Shown here: positions 21,252 to 32,759 of the stretch, in pieces
How the letters are laid out: each line of letters begins with the position of its first letter
Position numbering within the stretch: the stretch's first letter is position 1
NCBI GenBank assembly: GCA_012184525.1
Contig: WOFQ01000113.1
Coordinates: 1-47,564 of the forward strand
Direction of reading: 5' to 3'
Length of the DNA stretch: 47,564 bases
From: Xenoacremonium recifei
Lineage: Eukaryota; Ascomycota; Sordariomycetes; Hypocreales; Nectriaceae
Notes under the pieces: generated by a model
Seen by the model: the letters and a program-made list of their open reading frames with translations, nothing else
Databases searched by the model: none
What the model was told of the DNA's origin: nothing
Program-made: the position numbers and the translations under genes

Positions 21252-23464
21252 ATGTCGGCCTCACATCCTAACTCTCCGCGGATCCGAAAGCACACCAAGA
21301 CATTCACTGGCTGCTGGACATGTCGTGCCCGTAAGATCAGGTGCGACGAGGCAAAACCGCAGTGCACCCAGTGCCGTCGCAAAAAGACTGAGTGCGAAGG
21401 CTACAGTGTTAGGCTTCACTGGGTTCGCAATGATACCAACGACGACGAATTTCCAGCGTGTTTTGCCGCTAGAAGCAATATCGTTCCAGGTAGAACAAGA
21501 AGATCACGCTGGGAAACATTAAGTGGACTGACAGACACCGCAGATTCCAAGAGAGTTGTCTTACCAACCGGATGCCTCGACCAGATTCTCCACCAGTTGG
21601 ACTCGCTGAGCTCAGACGGCGCAATTTCAGCTTCTGGAGGCATATCTAATTTTATTGATTGCTTTGGTGTTTTTTCCCAATCTAAGTCCAACAACCACAG
21701 CCAAAGCCCTAATCCCTCCGCCTCATCTGAGGCACCGCCTGTTTCGAGTGCTTTCATTGTGGATACTGGTAGCCTTCTGCTTCTCGACGAGGCAACACCA
21801 AGAGCTCCAAGCGAATTTCTCTTGGGTCTAGATGACGGACAGGGACTGTCTCTATGGCCCCCTTCGACCCCTTCATCCCTTATACTGGGACAGAATGACC
21901 CTTCGCAGCTCACGTCAGTAGATATTTCTGAGAATCTGCAGGGTCTCCCTAACGCGTACAGTGATGCTGTTCTTTTAGAAATTGTGGATCGGGAAGATGA
22001 CAACGAGCAAGGCGACATTATGTCCCTAGATTTCTCTACCACCTCACAAAGCTATCCTCCCGCCCCTTTGTTCCTAATACGCCCCACCCCCTCGCACCTT
22101 TCTGATGACGAAAACTTTCTCCTCTATCACTATTCCCATCGGGTTCTGTATCTCTTTTGCGTCATAGATCATGATAAGAGCCCGTGGAAGACGATTCATC
22201 TCCCGAAGGCTCTCCAAGCCACAGGTGAACTGAGCGTAAGAGGGTCGACGACGAAGATTCGAAAAGCGCTCATAAGTGCCCTGCTGGCTGTCAGCTCATT
22301 TCTCCTTTCTAATGATAACCAATACCAACTACAGGCAGACGAGGCTCTCGCTTGGAGGGCGGTTGCAAATAAATACCGCTTCAAAGCCATTAGGCTTCTC
22401 AGGATCGCCGTTGAAAATGACTTGTTTACCACGCCTCGGCCGAAATACAAGGAATACCTTGCGACCACATTATCTATGATTACGATGAATGTAAGAAACG
22501 GAATTCTGGGTCTCTTGCTGAGCTGATTGAACTGATATAGGTGATTTCCGGTGACACCGATACTTGTGACATTCATCTCGATGGGTGCTTCCGCCTGATA
22601 TCATCAGCACGGAAATGGAAACTCAAATACTCGCCGAGAGCTCAGTCACTTCATCGAATCTATTTCTACTTGAGAGTTATCTATGAAAGCACGACTCCTC
22701 AGATCGGCAAGAAGAGTAGGCACCGTTTCCCATTTGTATGCGACGAAGCATCGACAAATCCACCGGACCTTTTCCATAGAGATCTTCTTGGTGCTGAGAA
22801 TAGCACCGGCACAATTTTGGATCTTGAGGCTCGCACAACCAGTTGCGAAAGAATATATGGGATACCCCACGGCCTACTCTTCCTTTTGACCGAGATCATC
22901 TATTTGACGGACAAGTTGAGTGACAGGAACAAAACAGACCTGCGAAGCCAAGCTGGAGACACTCTGCTTGAAGACGAGTGCGATCAGCTGGAAAAGGCTA
23001 TCATGGACTGGCCTTCATTGGTTGGTTTCGACGAATGCACGAAGGCAAATGAGTCAGCCAGGGTTCAGATCGTTCGCCTGCACACTTTCGCCTTTCATAA
23101 CGCCCTCATTATCTATTTCGGCCAGAATATTAGGCGAGTTAGCCATCGATTTCTGCATCCCTACATAAAATCAGTCCTGGAAAGTATGGAGAAGATCGAA
23201 AGTCTGAAAGACGGGACGCAAGTGCTGGCAGCACCCCTCTACTGGCCGGCATTCATAGCTGCAAGTGAGACTTTCGACATAGCGCTGCAACATCGATTCC
23301 GTACTTGGTACTCTCGTATTCAAGTCTACAGGATTGATTCGATCAGGACAGGTTTCGATGTTCTGGAGGAAGTTTGGAAGGCTGGCCCTTCTCATAGACC
23401 CGGGAAGGCATGTCGTTGGCGGGAAGTTGTTGAACGAACAGGTGTAAGGTTGATGCTAAGCTGA
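21252..23464 (+). CDS. Zn2Cys6 transcription factor with fungal trans domain 2
   Basis: Probable pathway-specific nuclear regulator of the surrounding genes. Two exons (21252-22490, 22541-23464) separated by a 50-nt intron, 720 residues. The N-terminal zinc cluster is C21-x2-C24-x6-C31-x6-C38-x2-C41-x6-C48 (GCWTCRARKIRC, then QCTQCRRKKTEC), the ArcA/UGA3-like type. A long acidic, Ser/Pro-rich linker covers roughly residues 110-280. The C-terminal half (from about 290; YHYSHRVLYLFCVID, later GIPHGLLFLLTEIIYLTD) fits the fungal-specific factor domain 2 family. The C-terminus WREVVERTGVRLMLS fits a complete protein, although an alternative intron starting near 23443 would change the last residues. 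Related factors control GABA and proline/arginine catabolism, which agrees with the SSADH, amine oxidase and permease nearby. Confidence 0.88.
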
Positions 23465-24600
23465 TGTACCCCTGCTGTATCAGCTTATCTGCAAGAAGCT
23501 TGCCGGGTTCCAGGCTTGAGTTGGAGGATGAGACTCAGTTAATCGGAACACAATCTTGGTTTGTCGTTGACGATCCGAGTCACAGTCCCGTTGCACTAGA
23601 GAATCTCAGAACCTGTAAAACTTGCTATATTGAATCGTCAAGTTATACTGATTCTGACTGAACTCTTGAGCAACAGCTTCGAGGAAATTACTTGTCGATT
23701 GACCCTAGCAACCTCTTTATCAATAGATGGGTTAGCGAGTACTAAGAATCCACCACAAAGTGAGCCTGTCCATTGCCAGCTTCTGCCCATGCATCAAATG
23801 TTCATTCAGTTTATTGCCTAGTCACTGACCAAGGGACTGGTTCTTCGTGCTGTGATTAGACTTAGTGGTATGTTTTACCGTGCTTGATTGTGGCAGCCGG
23901 AGGAGGCAAGAGGGCGGAGTCAACGCGATTGGCTGCCATCTCGGATGCACAAGTATCTGGATGCTGTATCAGATGCTTCTATCTCCCAGGTGGAACTATT
24001 CGTATCATGTCGTAAGCCTCGGCTGAAGATGAAGCTGATCTGACTATCTAGGGCATCGCAACCGAATTTTGAACTCGGGGTTCAGACTAATATTCAAGAT
24101 AATGCAACTCGGGGCACGGGCCTCTCTGCCGCGGACGGCGAGAGCTTCGCAGAGCCTACGCAGTCAAGGGGCATCTTGTGGTTTGCCAGCCGGGTTGACC
24201 TAGGGACATGCTTGGCTTCTGAGGGACGAACAGGGAAGACTCGGCTTTAGCTTCGCCTCTAAAGTCCTCCTAGTCAGTGCTCTCGGACCCATTGCCCATC
24301 TTCAGCAGACACTTAGTCGCTTTTCCTTTTCCGCGCAATCTGTACGAGTTAGTTAGCATCTATGTGAGCTTATCAGAGTCAACTGAGTGGATCTATCCGG
24401 GCAAATGAGAAGGGCTGTGAAGATAAGCAACTTCGAGATCCATGACTCCGTTCAAAAGACGAACGCTTTCTCGCGACCAGCCAGAGCCACCATTTTCTAA
24501 AATTGTGTTATTATAGTACTTCTCTCTCTGGTCTATTTCGAGCACTTCGTTAAAGCTCTGGCAACCTCTTAACCCATACACAAGTGCCCCATCAACTTTT
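23465..24600. other. intergenic interval upstream of permease
   Basis: About 1.1 kb with no supported gene. Short plus-strand frames (23464-23661, 23630-23821) are downstream sequence of the regulator. CTCGG occurs at about 24239 and 24283 in the presumed permease promoter. Confidence 0.45.
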
Positions 24601-26419
24601 ATGATGGAGAGCACGCCAGACATGGCATACAACAAGATGGAGAAATCAGAATCCACCAAGATGGGCGACATTGTTGATACCAATCTGTCGGCCGAATTCG
24701 AGGATTCAGCCCAATCCAGTCTCCACCGCCGTCTTAACAACCGCCAAATTCAGCTTATTGCTGCTGGAGGAGCTATTGGCACAGCTCTCTTCATCAGCAT
24801 TGGTGGTGCTTTGGCCAGAGGAGGACCCGCAAACCTTCTCATCGCATACACAATATACTCATGCATTCTCGCTCTTGTCAACAATTCAATGGCTGAGATG
24901 GCTACGTATATGCCAGTAGCCGGAGGCTTCATCCGGCAGGCTGGATACTGGGTTGACGACGCACTCGGATTCATGGCTGGATGGAACTTCTTCTTCATGG
25001 AGGCTCTCGCGATCCCGTTTGAGATTACTGCTCTTACATTTGTCCTTTCTTTCTGGAACGAGGACGTTACCCATCCCGGCCCTACGGCGGGCATCTGCGC
25101 GGCTGTTGTCGTTCTCTATGGGTGAGTCATAGTCCCTGTATCAATGTCTGACATCAATATGCATACCGGCATGATCAACCTGGTGTCAAGAAGTTCAAAT
25201 TCAATAGGATTGCTGACCAGTTCAACTTCTGTACAGGATTATGAATATATCTCCTGTTCGAGTCTACGGCGAAGCCGAGTTCTGGCTTTCCGGAGGAAAG
25301 ATCATCCTCATCTTCGTCCTTTTCGCCTTTACACTCATCACTATGGTTGGGGGTAACCCTCAGCATGAAGCTTACGGATTCCGATACTGGAGTAATCCTG
25401 GAGCCTTCGCAGAATATATCACAACAGGCAAACTCGGCTGCTTTGAAGGATTTCTATCCTGTTTCTGGAGCGCAGCATTTACCGTTGTTGGTCCTGAATA
25501 TATTTCTATGGTTACTGCCGAAGCACAGCGCCCCAGCTATTCTATCAAGGCTGCCTATAAGACTGTGTACTACCGATTTATACTGTTTTTTATTGGCAGC
25601 GCCTTGGCCGTCGGGGTTGTTATCCCATATACCAATCCAACGCTCGTTAACCTTTGGTTCGGAACTGGGGCCGGAGGCGGCTCAGCGGCTGGCTCGCCAT
25701 ACGTTATTGCCATGGGCCTGCTGGGGATCGACGTGCTGCCACACATAGTTAACGCCCTTATCCTCACTTCGATCTTCTCAGCAGGAAACACATACACATA
25801 TTGCGCAACCAGAATTCTATATAGCCTCTCCATCGAGGGACGAGCACCAAGATTCTTGTCCTATACCACTAGCAGGGGCGTGCCAATCTATTGTTTCGGC
25901 GTCACAATGCTATTCAGCCTCCTCTCGTTTCTTCAAGTCAGCAACACCTCTGCTACGGTGCTGACCTGGCTGACCAGCCTGATTACTGGAAGTACCCAAA
26001 TCAATTATATCGTCATGTCAATCACCTTTCTTGCTTATTATCAGGCATGCAAGGTTCAAGGCATTGACCGTACGACAAGGCCTTATTACGGTCGCTTTCA
26101 GCCCTACGGCGCATGGATTTCACTTGTCGCCCAGGTCGTTATTGTTCTAGTTTTTGGTTATACCTCTTTCATGCCTTGGGATGTGAGAAATTTCTTTTCG
26201 AGTTATACTATGCAAATTGTTACACCTTTGCTGTTTGTGGGATGGAAATTGTTCAAAAAGACCAGCACGGTCAAGGCTGTCGATGTTGACCTTGTCTGGG
26301 AAAGGCCCATCATTGACACTTATGAAGCCTCATTTACGGCTCCACCAGATGGATTTTGGACTGAGATGGGCCAGCTTGTTGGGCTGCGTAAGGGAAAAGA
26401 CACTCAAAGCAACGCATGA
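24601..26419 (+). CDS. amino acid permease (AAT/YAT family, APC superfamily)
   Basis: Proton-coupled plasma-membrane uptake of an amino acid or related nitrogen compound. Two exons (24601-25121, 25237-26419; 115-nt intron), 567 residues, about twelve hydrophobic segments. The first transmembrane part shows the family signature LNNRQIQLIAAGGAIGTALF (residues 43-62), followed by ALVNNSMAEMATYMPVAGGF and WVDDALGFMAGWNFFFMEAL. Further on, FWSAAFTVVGPEYISMVTAE and SAGNTYTYCATRILYSL are typical. The cytosolic N-terminus has three Met-rich candidate starts (24601, 24604, 24622); I used the first. Convergent with the KPR gene. Substrate cannot be read from sequence; the neighbours suggest an amine-bearing compound (inference). 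Confidence 0.92.
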
Positions 26420-26706
26420 GTCCTGAGAGCCATTTTGTGAAGTGGTATATATCGTATACCGAGAGAACATACGACTGGTCGTAAAGAACATCTATAAATT
26501 TTAGTTCCTGGTCCTTTGTATCGAAACAATGCATTCAATGAACAATCTCTGTTGAATTCACTCAGAACTGAGCACAAAAAATCTCTGAAAATGAAACCCG
26601 GCCCGCGCTCTTCTCATCAGAAGTCCAAACCCTTGACACGGTGTCTCGGAAGAACAATCAATTCTGAGTTACACCAGCAAGGCATGGAGTGATCTTATAA
26701 GGTTCG

Positions 26707-27778
26707 TTAGATTGGATACTTTGCTTCCCATAAACCTTTCTGCTCCATAACCTTGATCTGTAAGCCCTTAAGAAGATTGTAGATAATGCAAAGAGTCGGC
26801 ATGGGCACACCCAAGCTCTCTCCTTCCCAGAGCGGCTCTCCGACAATATTTTCAATTTCCATCAAGTTCCCCTTCTCGTAATCCTGTAGCATGCTAGGCT
26901 TGAAAAAGCCATCTGGTTCATCCTGGGTCATGACCGCACGGATTAAATCCTCCTGCAAGATGATATCCTTTGCTGCAGCTGCGGCTCGAATCTCCAAGAT
27001 TATGGGAATTATTAGTCCATCGACAAGGTTAGGACACATGCGAATGCGTGAGGTGTCCATCTGTAACGCAGTGGCAACTGCATTGAACGAGGAGTTGTAG
27101 GCTAACTTTCGCCAGCGAATAGCAGGAACGTCCGAGTGATAGGTAACGTCGAGGGTATTGTGAGGGTTGTAAAGTGAGGCATAGCGCTTCGCAGCGGCCT
27201 CTGCTACGACGGTAGGGACTTCTGGGCTAGAGAAAGCGCCGATTTTCTGGAAGTCAGGATCGCTGTGCAGGATTGTTCCATCGGACATGATAGATGCGCC
27301 CGTGAACACAACACTACTAACAAGGGGGTTTCGAGGAAACCGGGCGGCAAGCGGCTTCTCGATGTTGAGGCCGTTCTGAGCAAGCACAATGGCTGTCTTA
27401 CCAGGCTCGACAGCGGGTGCAATTATATCTGCTACCGTTGGAGGAGCATCGGGGATATTCTTGGTGGTTACTAGAATAAAGTCAAATGGTTTCGCCTCTC
27501 CTTTCGAGACGTCAGGTACGCTTCTGGTAACTAAATGATGATTAGACTTGCTTGTCTTCGCGTCCTCTGGAAGCGAATCACGTACTCGCTGTTGGTCTCC
27601 AGGACTTGATTTTGTGACCGAAGTCGATCGAGTCGAGTGCTATACCTCGTTCCATCGCGCGGTCAAATGTCGACCGCATGACAGCTGTTACCTCGACTAA
27701 GCCTCCATGCTCCAGGGCGTAGGCACAAACAGTGCCGATGGCACCAGTGCCAACTACCAAAACCCTACTTTTTGCCAT
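26707..27778 (-). CDS. 2-dehydropantoate 2-reductase-like (ApbA/PanE) oxidoreductase
   Basis: NADPH-dependent reduction of an alpha-keto acid, by analogy with ketopantoate reductase. Exons are 27778-27586 and 27530-26707 (55-nt intron), 338 residues. The dinucleotide fold is at the N-terminus, VLVVGTGAIG (G10-x-G12-x-x-G15). The conserved substrate-domain motif WRKLAYN supplies catalytic K206 and N210. VLAQNGLNIEKPL matches the usual Q-N-G segment. Fungal genomes carry many such paralogues in metabolic clusters, so it need not be the pantothenate-pathway enzyme. It may reduce a keto acid made by the aldolase or amine oxidase (inference). Confidence 0.9.
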
Positions 27779-28706
27779 AGCGAGAAGGCGTTACTGGCAG
27801 ATTACGTTAGGTAGGGTCTAAGGTTTGTTGCCCAAAAAAAAACAAAAAAAAAAAAAACAAGGAGTGATTAGTTGAGATGTGTTAAGTGGGAGAGCAGAAG
27901 GTCTTCCACCATCTGTGTTGCTTGTGTTGCAATGTCTATAGGACTGGATGCGCGCTCGCGAAGTGGAATCCTCGAGAATCAAAATAAATCCAATGTTAAT
28001 CGCTTTCGGTTGCTGAACCCTAGCATTTGACTAGTCTCAATTAGCTGGGTCTCTACTTTCAAATTGGTATAAAGAAACCGAGGGGCAAAATTTAGTCCCG
28101 GTTAGCATTTCCCAGTTAGCTTCTCCTTGGTGATTTCGCGGCGGAGCTTTTCCTGCTGTCATTGAGGGGGCCTTTCTTTAGGACTAACCCGTACGAAGTA
28201 CGGAGAGCCGAGGTCCGTCTTGTTTAAACCTGGTTGGGAGATCAATCCCAGAGGCGAGAATTTCTCTATAGTACTAGGTGTCTTTAATATCCTAAAAGAT
28301 ATTAGAAGTCGTCATATTGGAAATTTTAGGCCTACTACTACTGTACGAATGCTGTTCCAAATCGCGCCGCATTATGTAACTTTCGTCCGTGCCAACCCGG
28401 ACGACTATGAAACGCCCCGGTGATTTCCCAAAAAACCACCCCTAGATGCTACCCCTTTTGTCCGTGCATATTGATACGGTAACAAGGTTCGACAAAAACA
28501 ACAGCTTGTTTATCTGTTTTTTTGTCCGTGCACCTCGTTCCTTTCACTACTCCGCCGCCTTCCACTTCCCGTTCTGACCGTCTGCGTTCTGCCCGTCTAC
28601 GTTCTACTATCTCCCCCATCTTGATCTTCCGCCTGATATTGAAGAGAAGAGGAATAGATCAAGAATATCGAAGAGTAGTCTAGCAGCAGCAGCAACGGTT
28701 AACACT
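27779..28706. other. intergenic interval with A-run and thrice-repeated GTCCGTGC
   Basis: No gene supported. An A-rich run (two long A tracts interrupted by single C) lies at about 27833-27859. The motif GTCCGTGC occurs at 28385, 28460 and 28524; the last two copies share TTTTGTCCGTGCA. Confidence 0.5.
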
Positions 28707-30640
28707 ATGGACCCAATACCCATTGCCACTGCTGAATTTCTCGAGTCACTTTCCTTATAGGTTCATCCTAAGTCACGACTGTTAATCTGTTTCAATAAGA
28801 AATACAGACACACCGTCTCCCCCGCTGGGCCTCACCCTACTAATCATCTACGTGACGAACACGATATCCCCCTATCTCAGAGAGGTCTCTCCAAGGTATT
28901 AGCTAAACTAGAGCTGAAAAGTCCAGGCAGAGCCGCACCTCTTATTAACGGCTCGCCTGAAGAGCAAAGGCTCCGGCCCTACGATGGGTTTTCCTGTTTG
29001 CACTGCAGCTATCGCACTATTAACCTCTCTCTCATCATGCAACAATATAGCCAAGACCTGCCCGAGTACCCCCAGCACCCGCGGAGATCTACTAAGCGGG
29101 CGGACGTAGAGGCATATTTCGAGTACGTTTACTTGCAAGCTTGGGCCTCTGGCTCGTCTCGAGTCTATTGGATTATTGAGCGCGATGGCCAACTGGCCCG
29201 ACCGACGGCGCCTGTGGGCTACACGAGTAAGTCAAATTTGAGACGCCGAGACAGGACTGGTCAAGAACAGCAGGACTTCATTGGATCCGTGCAGGAACGC
29301 GAGCACTAGCGCAACCATGGCCTCGCGGCCGATATGCAAACCCCAGCGACCGGCTCGACGACCACGTATGCCGAACAGCGGCCATGGCTGGAGAGAAGCA
29401 TACAGGAACAGAGACCGGAACCTGCACCATTGCTTTATCCAGACACCCTATCTAAGTTTTCATGGACGGCCAGACGCGCCGCCGGACTTCCTGGCCAGCG
29501 TAGCCCGAGTCCCCGGTCTCTGCACTGATCTGACCAGCCCGCGCGAAGGCGAAATCAAGACTGATGTAATCTTGAAGGCCGTGGAAGTGGTTATGGACCG
29601 CTTTGAAAAGACTGTCCACAGGACGAGTCGCAATCGCCTTTGCTGGCTGAGAAGCATCCATCCCCACGTGTCTTAGCCCAAGCCGTTCACACTGGTCAAA
29701 AATGCCTCATCAACCACCAGATACCGCTTACTACTAGAAAAAGGATTGGCCTTGTGTTTCCTGGTATATCGCATGGACGTGAAGCAACGGGGGCGGCTTA
29801 TTGGCGTGCATTTCAACAAGAAGTTGGATCGTTTCCTCGATGAAACTTGGCATCATGAAGACCTGGCCAATCTATCCTTAGTTACCGAGGATGGGCCTCG
29901 GGCGGAGGAAGAATCGGCTGGGGATGAAATGCGAGTCGAGTATGAGGACATGGATATGGATATGGATGGAGATGCCTACGAAGGTCTCGATAGGGAAGAC
30001 GGCGATGACGACGACAGCGATATGTACAGCACCTTCGACGATGACAGCGAGGATGATGGTTATATACCTAACGATGACGATGAGAATGACTTCGCTAACG
30101 GGCCCAAAAGAACCCAGGCACCTGTCTCCCTTGCAGAGCTCGTCTTTGCCCTGAGTCTTGCGCTCTGTACGGAACGGTTGACGGATGTTCAACCAAGTTC
30201 GACAGTGCTTGTGTACTTCAGCGGTATGCTTGCATTCTCGGAAGCAACCAACAGCTTCCACCACGCACGTTCCTACACACGTTACCTTTCTGGACTCATA
30301 GACATCTAGCGACTCCTTTTCCTTGAGCGAGCTCTTCCCCTGCGGCCATATGCTCGTCTAGAGATTGGACGCCGGCCGCGGTTTAAACAGCTTGAATGGT
30401 TCAAACAGGTGTATCGGCGATACATGATCATGGGATCCCAATCGACGTTTGAAGAATTTGTAAGTCTTCGTGCCTTCGTTCCTCAAAGCATATTGAAGTT
30501 TAAGTCCTCGGCTGATCAGTCGGTCTCCGAGGCCTACTACCTGACATTACGCTGACTGTCGGGTATCGTGCCTTTCACGTGCTCCAGTTTCACGTTCTTA
30601 GCTGAAGGCTTCCGCACTAACATGATTTGTCTCCGCTTGT
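28707..30640 (+). pseudogene. broken OrsD-like (DUF3505-like) large protein gene
   Basis: From the ATG at 28707 one frame runs to 29309 with a single early TAG at about 28758. It contains the zinc-binding-like region seen in OrsD-type fungal proteins: ICFNKKYRHTVSPAGP, HLRDEHDIPLSQRGL, YDGFSCLHCSYRTIN and LQAWASGSSRVYWIIE. Downstream, 29746-30309 (ALCFLVYRMDVKQRGRLIGV, then a very Asp/Glu-rich stretch and SYTRYLSGLID) and 30310-30540 (RPRFKQLEWFKQVYRRYM) resemble the middle of the same large proteins, which can carry helicase domains and are often linked to subtelomeres or mobile DNA. Frames change and stops interrupt, so it is non-functional. Assignment to this family is from memory of its sequence style. 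Confidence 0.6.
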
Positions 30641-31308
30641 GCCAGAAGAGTCCAAGCGCTGTAGTCTAAGATCTCAGAATTAGATGTTTTAGTCAGTTCA
30701 AGCACTCCAATCACCCGATTAGCACAACTACAGGGTCTCAGCTATCTTCTAGCATCTTGAGAATAAACCCCCCTACTCGCACCGTATTGGTAGTGAAATT
30801 TCCAGAAGCCCCTTGCATAGGATTGATCCTAGCCTCATTAGTGCAATATTTCAATTTTCCCTCGTCATCCCAGCCGTGTAGGCACCAGACGCAGGACTTG
30901 ATCTAAGCCCCAACCTTGGCTTCGGTCTAAATCTGAGAGGCTCCGTATAGAGGTGAGGAGTCTCCATCTGAAAATGTGTTTATGCTTGTCCGACGTGTCA
31001 TTAACACGAATACGAGGTTTTAGATTTCTATGATTAGCAACTCGCTTGCTACATCAAGAATAAGTGCCAATTAATCCCAAACTTAGATGAAAGATGTGGG
31101 AATTGCATTACTCAGGGGTCCCCTGGGCTGATTTTACGCGTCTATTAGGGTGAAAGTTGATGTGGGTTTCTACGAACTCAAGGTTACTAACCTCGAAATC
31201 TATCAAGAGCACAGGAACCATAAATTAAACGGGCCCAAAGATTCCTGTTCTGTTTTTATTTGTTATTTTCTATTTTTTGTGTTCTTTTATTCCGAGACTC
31301 GTGCTCTG
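30641..31308. other. intergenic interval, no gene seen
   Basis: About 670 bases between the OrsD-like remnant and the glycosyltransferase gene. Stops in all frames; the last 100 bases, with a T-rich tract at about 31250-31290, likely belong to the promoter of the next gene. Confidence 0.45.
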
Positions 31309-32590
31309 ATGTCCTTAGCAACGTCGATGAATGTGTCCTTGTGGGCAGGTAGACCTCTACTTGTCCGGAAAGCATGTCCGGCCTCCACGAGGTATCCAAT
31401 TTTTGCCGTAGGAGTGATGCTTGTCGTCATCTGGCGACTATGCTTTCTCCGTGATCCACAAATTCCTGGCTTGGCGATGCCCGACATACCGAAAGCTGCA
31501 CAGAACGGAACCCTTGGTTTCTCCAAAGTATTTTATATCAGCCTGCCATAGTATGTCTTTGTGAGAACTGACCTTATCCTGTGATTAACGACACTTTTTG
31601 CAGCCGCACTGACAGACAAGACGCGATGGGACTTCTCGGCGCCGCGTCAAATTTGACCCTAACATACCAACCAGGTGTACGAGCACTATAAATAGATCCA
31701 TGGAGGGAAGAAGAAGAAGAACTAATGAACTTTAGGTCCTCGGGAGCTCTATGAACGAGAAAGCAAAGACGAGTGATGGAGGGTTCCTGCGAGACGAGCA
31801 ATGGGGCTGCTGGCGGAGCCATGCTGACCTGTGGAAGAGAGTGGTCCACGAAAAGCTGGAGACCGCTTTGATCTTGGAAGATGATGTCGACTGGGATGTC
31901 TATGTGCACGACACTTTTGAGAAGTTGAGCAGACAGATGCGGAGAGGCGATCTTCGGCAGACTAGGATGACTCCAGTGGAACGAGAGACGGCTCCATATG
32001 GTGAACCAAGATGACAAACTCTCCCTCTTTTTGCAAATGTGCTAATCGTGTGGTCAGGCCTCGATTGGAACGTCCTCTATGTCGGTACCTGCATCAACAT
32101 TCCACGTGATCTCAAATCTCAACATGTTATTTATAAGGATGAAAACGCTCCAGGCCGAGCCAATATGACCGATTCGTATATTAACGAATTAGAGGGGTGG
32201 GGAGTCCGAATGAAAGACGATACGCACGCAAGAGTCTTGGCGCCTAGCTGGTATCCGATCTGCACATTTGGCTACGCTGCGACGCAGCGTGGAGCCCAAA
32301 GGCTGCTATACAACGTGGGCGGAGTGAAGCGTATTGGCTCAGCCGTGGATCTGGCCATTACGGATCAAATAAAGAAAGGTCATTTGAGGGGATACACGGT
32401 GATTCCACCGCTCATTACGAGTTGGAAGGTGGGTGGGGTACAAGACAGTGAAATTGACGACATGAAGGCGAAAGAAGGTGATCTCAAAGACGGAGAGAAC
32501 TTGGAGGTTGGCAGTAAGAATCTTTTGACGAGCGCCAGAATACGGTTAATCGAGACATTGGCAAACCAATATCCGGGTAGATGGGAATAA
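31309..32590 (+). CDS. glycosyltransferase family 25 protein
   Basis: Predicted type II membrane glycosyltransferase of the Golgi/ER lumen, transferring a hexose to an unknown acceptor. Exons are 31309-31550, 31604-31676, 31736-32000 and 32058-32590, giving 370 residues. There is a single N-terminal anchor at residues 29-47 (YPIFAVGVMLVVIWRLCFL), then the family opening FYISLPYRTDRQDAM. WGCWRSHADLWKRV is followed by the nucleotide-sugar/metal motif LILEDDVDWDV (E153-D-D155) and by ITDQIKKGHLRGYTVIPPL near the C-terminus. The donor of intron 2 (GTACGA) is weak but gives the only in-frame join. It is intact although transposon debris lies on both sides, so it may be under selection or recently inserted. 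The acceptor cannot be told. Confidence 0.88.
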
Positions 32591-32759
32591 AGTACTAGAG
32601 GGACAGATGCAGAAAGACGAGTTACTGTCCGAAACTAGAAATAACAGAAACATCCATCCATCAGATAGCCGAAAGTCAAAGGATCACACATATTGCAATT
32701 ATATGATCTGCTCTGGACTGGACTGCCAGACAACGAGCCCTCCTACAATCCGGAAACCC

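Noticed and set aside
21416..22042. 208-codon minus-strand frame
   Set aside because: Antisense shadow of the Ser/Pro-rich linker of the Zn2Cys6 factor; Ser/Arg-rich, no motif.
23443..23493. Alternative terminal intron in the Zn2Cys6 factor (GTGTAAG...CAG)
   Set aside because: It has a branch-like CTAAG/CTGAT, but the unspliced C-terminus already matches the usual family ending; kept only as a possibility.
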